Below, one piece after another: positions 6,261-7,094 of a DNA stretch of 7,094 nt. The notes beneath the pieces are model-generated. The model was not told where the DNA came from and ran no database searches. It saw only the letters and a program-made list of their open reading frames with translations. The stretch is from the NCBI GenBank assembly GCA_016839985.1, contig JAEOTG010000225.1:1-7094 (forward strand), written 5' to 3'. The position numbers and the translations under genes were made by a program. Position 1 is the stretch's first letter. Every line of letters begins with the position of its first letter. The stretch is from Candidatus Heimdallarchaeota archaeon. GTDB lineage: Archaea > Asgardarchaeota > Heimdallarchaeia > Heimdallarchaeales > Heimdallarchaeaceae.

Positions 6261-6284
6261 GCTAAATTTAAATATGCCTTACAT
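6261..6284 (+). promoter_or_regulatory. BRE/TATA promoter candidate containing repeat copy 2
   Basis: GCTAAA (6261-6266) fits the BRE pattern R-N-W-A-A-W and runs straight into TTTAAATAT, which begins repeat copy 2 (6267-6284). Initiation would be near 6296, leaving a leader of about 73 bases before the gene at 6370. A second, weaker TATA-like GTATATCTTTT at about 6325-6335 would give a leader near 15 bases and cannot be excluded. Confidence 0.4.
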
Positions 6285-6359
6285 GAAAATAGATGTTCCA
6301 TGAATTCTTCTCAACTTTTTAAGGGTATATCTTTTAAGTGTTTCAGCAGATAAGTGATT

Positions 6360-6363
6360 GGTG
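6360..6363 (+). promoter_or_regulatory. Shine-Dalgarno site of the right-edge gene
   Basis: GGTG is followed by six bases and then ATG 6370. An in-frame TAA directly precedes that ATG (6367-6369), so no longer N-terminus is possible. Together these fix the start. Confidence 0.65.
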
Positions 6364-6369
6364 CGATAA

Positions 6370-7094
6370 ATGGACGAAATATCACGTTTTAAAGAAAGTT
6401 TGATTGAAAAAGATAATCCTCCTGATAAGGTGGAAAAAGCAATTTCAATTCTAACAGAATTTAATGATTTCCTAAAAGAGAAAAACAAATCTATGCAAGA
6501 AATAAATGAACAAGATTTTTACGAATTCTCTAATTATCTTATTGAAGAAGAAAAAAATACTAGATTTGCATATGAAACTTTAATTGGTTTTGGACATTTC
6601 ACAAATAATCAAAATCTTGTCATAAGGGGAAGAGAAGTTTTCGATGGGAGTGAAGTAATGGAAAATCTCTCAAAACGTTTAAACGATGAATACAACAAGG
6701 AATTCAGAGATGAAATTTTTCAAGATCTTGAAGTACCTCCTCTCGGTATAGATCCAAAAGTTAAACCTGACTATACTAAGAAGCTAATCGGTAGATTAGT
6801 AAAAAAAATAGGTGAAGTGGAAAGTGAAAATTTTCTTGCTAAAGGTTTGAGAGATTCATATTATGAATGGAGAAAACCAGATAGGGAAAGATTCCTTAAT
6901 TCAAAAAATATAGATGAATTCTTGAAAGAGAAAAGAGAAAGACAAATTGCATCATTAGAGAAATACAGAGATGAAGGTACATTGTATTTTACTCAAGAAA
7001 TTAATGATGAAGTAGTAGAGTATGTAAAAAATGATCCAAGAGTTGAAGTGGGAGTAAGAGATGGAAATATCCTTCGAGCAATAAAGATTCCTCA
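6370..7094 (+). CDS. Uncharacterised protein with integrase SAM-like N-terminus, 3' end missing
   Basis: The frame runs open for 241 codons to the window edge with no stop; the C-terminus is missing. The product is rich in Lys and Glu, mostly helical in character, and has no Cys, signal peptide or membrane span in the visible part. Residues about 5-80 (E-F-N-D-F-L-K-E-K-N-K-S, then an acidic Q-D-F-Y-E-F-S-N-Y-L segment) resemble the helical SAM-like core-binding domain of tyrosine recombinases, but no catalytic domain follows where one would be expected. After residue 100 come LEVPPLGIDPK (120-130), a long charged helical part, and E-G-T-L-Y-F-T-Q-E-I (202-211) with VVEYV and GVRDGNILRAIKIP at the end. 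From memory this second half resembles hypothetical proteins of anaerobic archaea and clostridia that continue into a Cys/His-bearing C-terminal part; I cannot verify this here. Codon use resembles the neighbours. The coding call is firm; the function is unknown. Confidence 0.82.
   Translation, partial: MDEISRFKESLIEKDNPPDKVEKAISILTEFNDFLKEKNKSMQEINEQDFYEFSNYLIEEEKNTRFAYETLIGFGHFTNNQNLVIRGREVFDGSEVMENLSKRLNDEYNKEFRDEIFQDLEVPPLGIDPKVKPDYTKKLIGRLVKKIGEVESENFLAKGLRDSYYEWRKPDRERFLNSKNIDEFLKEKRERQIASLEKYRDEGTLYFTQEINDEVVEYVKNDPRVEVGVRDGNILRAIKIP

Larger units (their letters stand above)
6097..6369. other. Divergent intergenic promoter region with duplicated segment
   Basis: This stretch separates the leftward C45-like gene from the rightward gene at 6370. 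It is very AT-rich and I see no convincing gene in it. It holds a leftward TATA candidate, an 18-base sequence present twice, a second shared 11-mer (TATTTAATTAT at 6180-6190 and 6245-6255), and CGTTTA twice at 6126-6131 and 6135-6140. A regulatory role for the repeats is inferred only from position. Confidence 0.6.

Noticed and set aside
6182..6284. CRISPR-like repeat pair
   Set aside because: There are only two copies, the unit is short and TATA-like, the 67-base spacer is AT-rich and shares other repeats with the flanks, and no cas gene is near.
6279..6488. 69-codon minus-strand frame overlapping the start of the right-edge gene
   Set aside because: The plus-strand frame here has a ribosome site, a fixed start and 241 uninterrupted codons; the minus frame has neither a family match nor a ribosome site.
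6370..6610. Tyrosine recombinase and hence a mobile element boundary
   Set aside because: Only a loose resemblance to the SAM-like domain is present; no catalytic motifs follow, and no inverted repeats, att-like sites or tRNA gene lie nearby.
1..7094. tRNA, rRNA or riboswitch genes
   Set aside because: I found no cloverleaf T-arm (GTTCRA-type) signals, rRNA-like segments or known riboswitch cores in the intergenic regions, which are all short and AT-rich.

Overview
The window is AT-rich (roughly one third G+C by eye). Its gene signals look archaeal: GGTG-type Shine-Dalgarno sites 4-6 bases before the starts, BRE/TATA-like promoters and U-tract terminators. The gene set suggests an anaerobic archaeon: a tungsten/molybdenum aldehyde ferredoxin oxidoreductase with a ferredoxin-like partner, and a membrane-anchored propeller built from repeats of the 'V-H-V-x-W-x-D ... 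D-x-D-I-F-Y-K' kind. I recall such repeats in Asgard archaeal (Loki-/Thor-/Heimdall-type) genomes. The Asgard placement is inference; no rRNA or marker gene is present to prove it.

Layout. (1) Plus strand, left edge: the 3' end of a two-[4Fe-4S] ferredoxin-like protein, followed 8 bases later by a complete aldehyde ferredoxin oxidoreductase (AOR). They form one probable electron-transfer operon. (2) Three minus-strand genes follow, facing the AOR gene: in their transcription order (right to left) a C45/acyltransferase-like Ntn hydrolase, a secreted seven-bladed propeller with a fibronectin-like domain and C-terminal membrane anchor, and a PIG-L/LmbE-type zinc deacetylase. Terminator-like structures separate them, so they are probably three transcription units rather than one operon. 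(3) A 273-base divergent promoter region holds an 18-base sequence duplicated 85 bases apart. (4) A plus-strand gene running off the right edge encodes an uncharacterised Lys/Glu-rich protein that starts with a helical segment resembling an integrase SAM-like fold.

How they fit together. The ferredoxin/AOR pair is a clear functional unit: aldehyde (or related carbonyl) oxidation with electrons passed to FeS carriers. The deacetylase and the Ntn hydrolase both act on amide bonds, and the propeller is exposed outside the cell. A shared role in remodelling surface glycans, lipids or peptides is possible, but nothing in the sequence proves it. I see no mobile element, CRISPR array, tRNA or rRNA. 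The most interesting points are the exact 58-residue propeller periodicity, the altered pterin motifs of the AOR, the duplicated promoter segment, and the unknown protein at the right edge.
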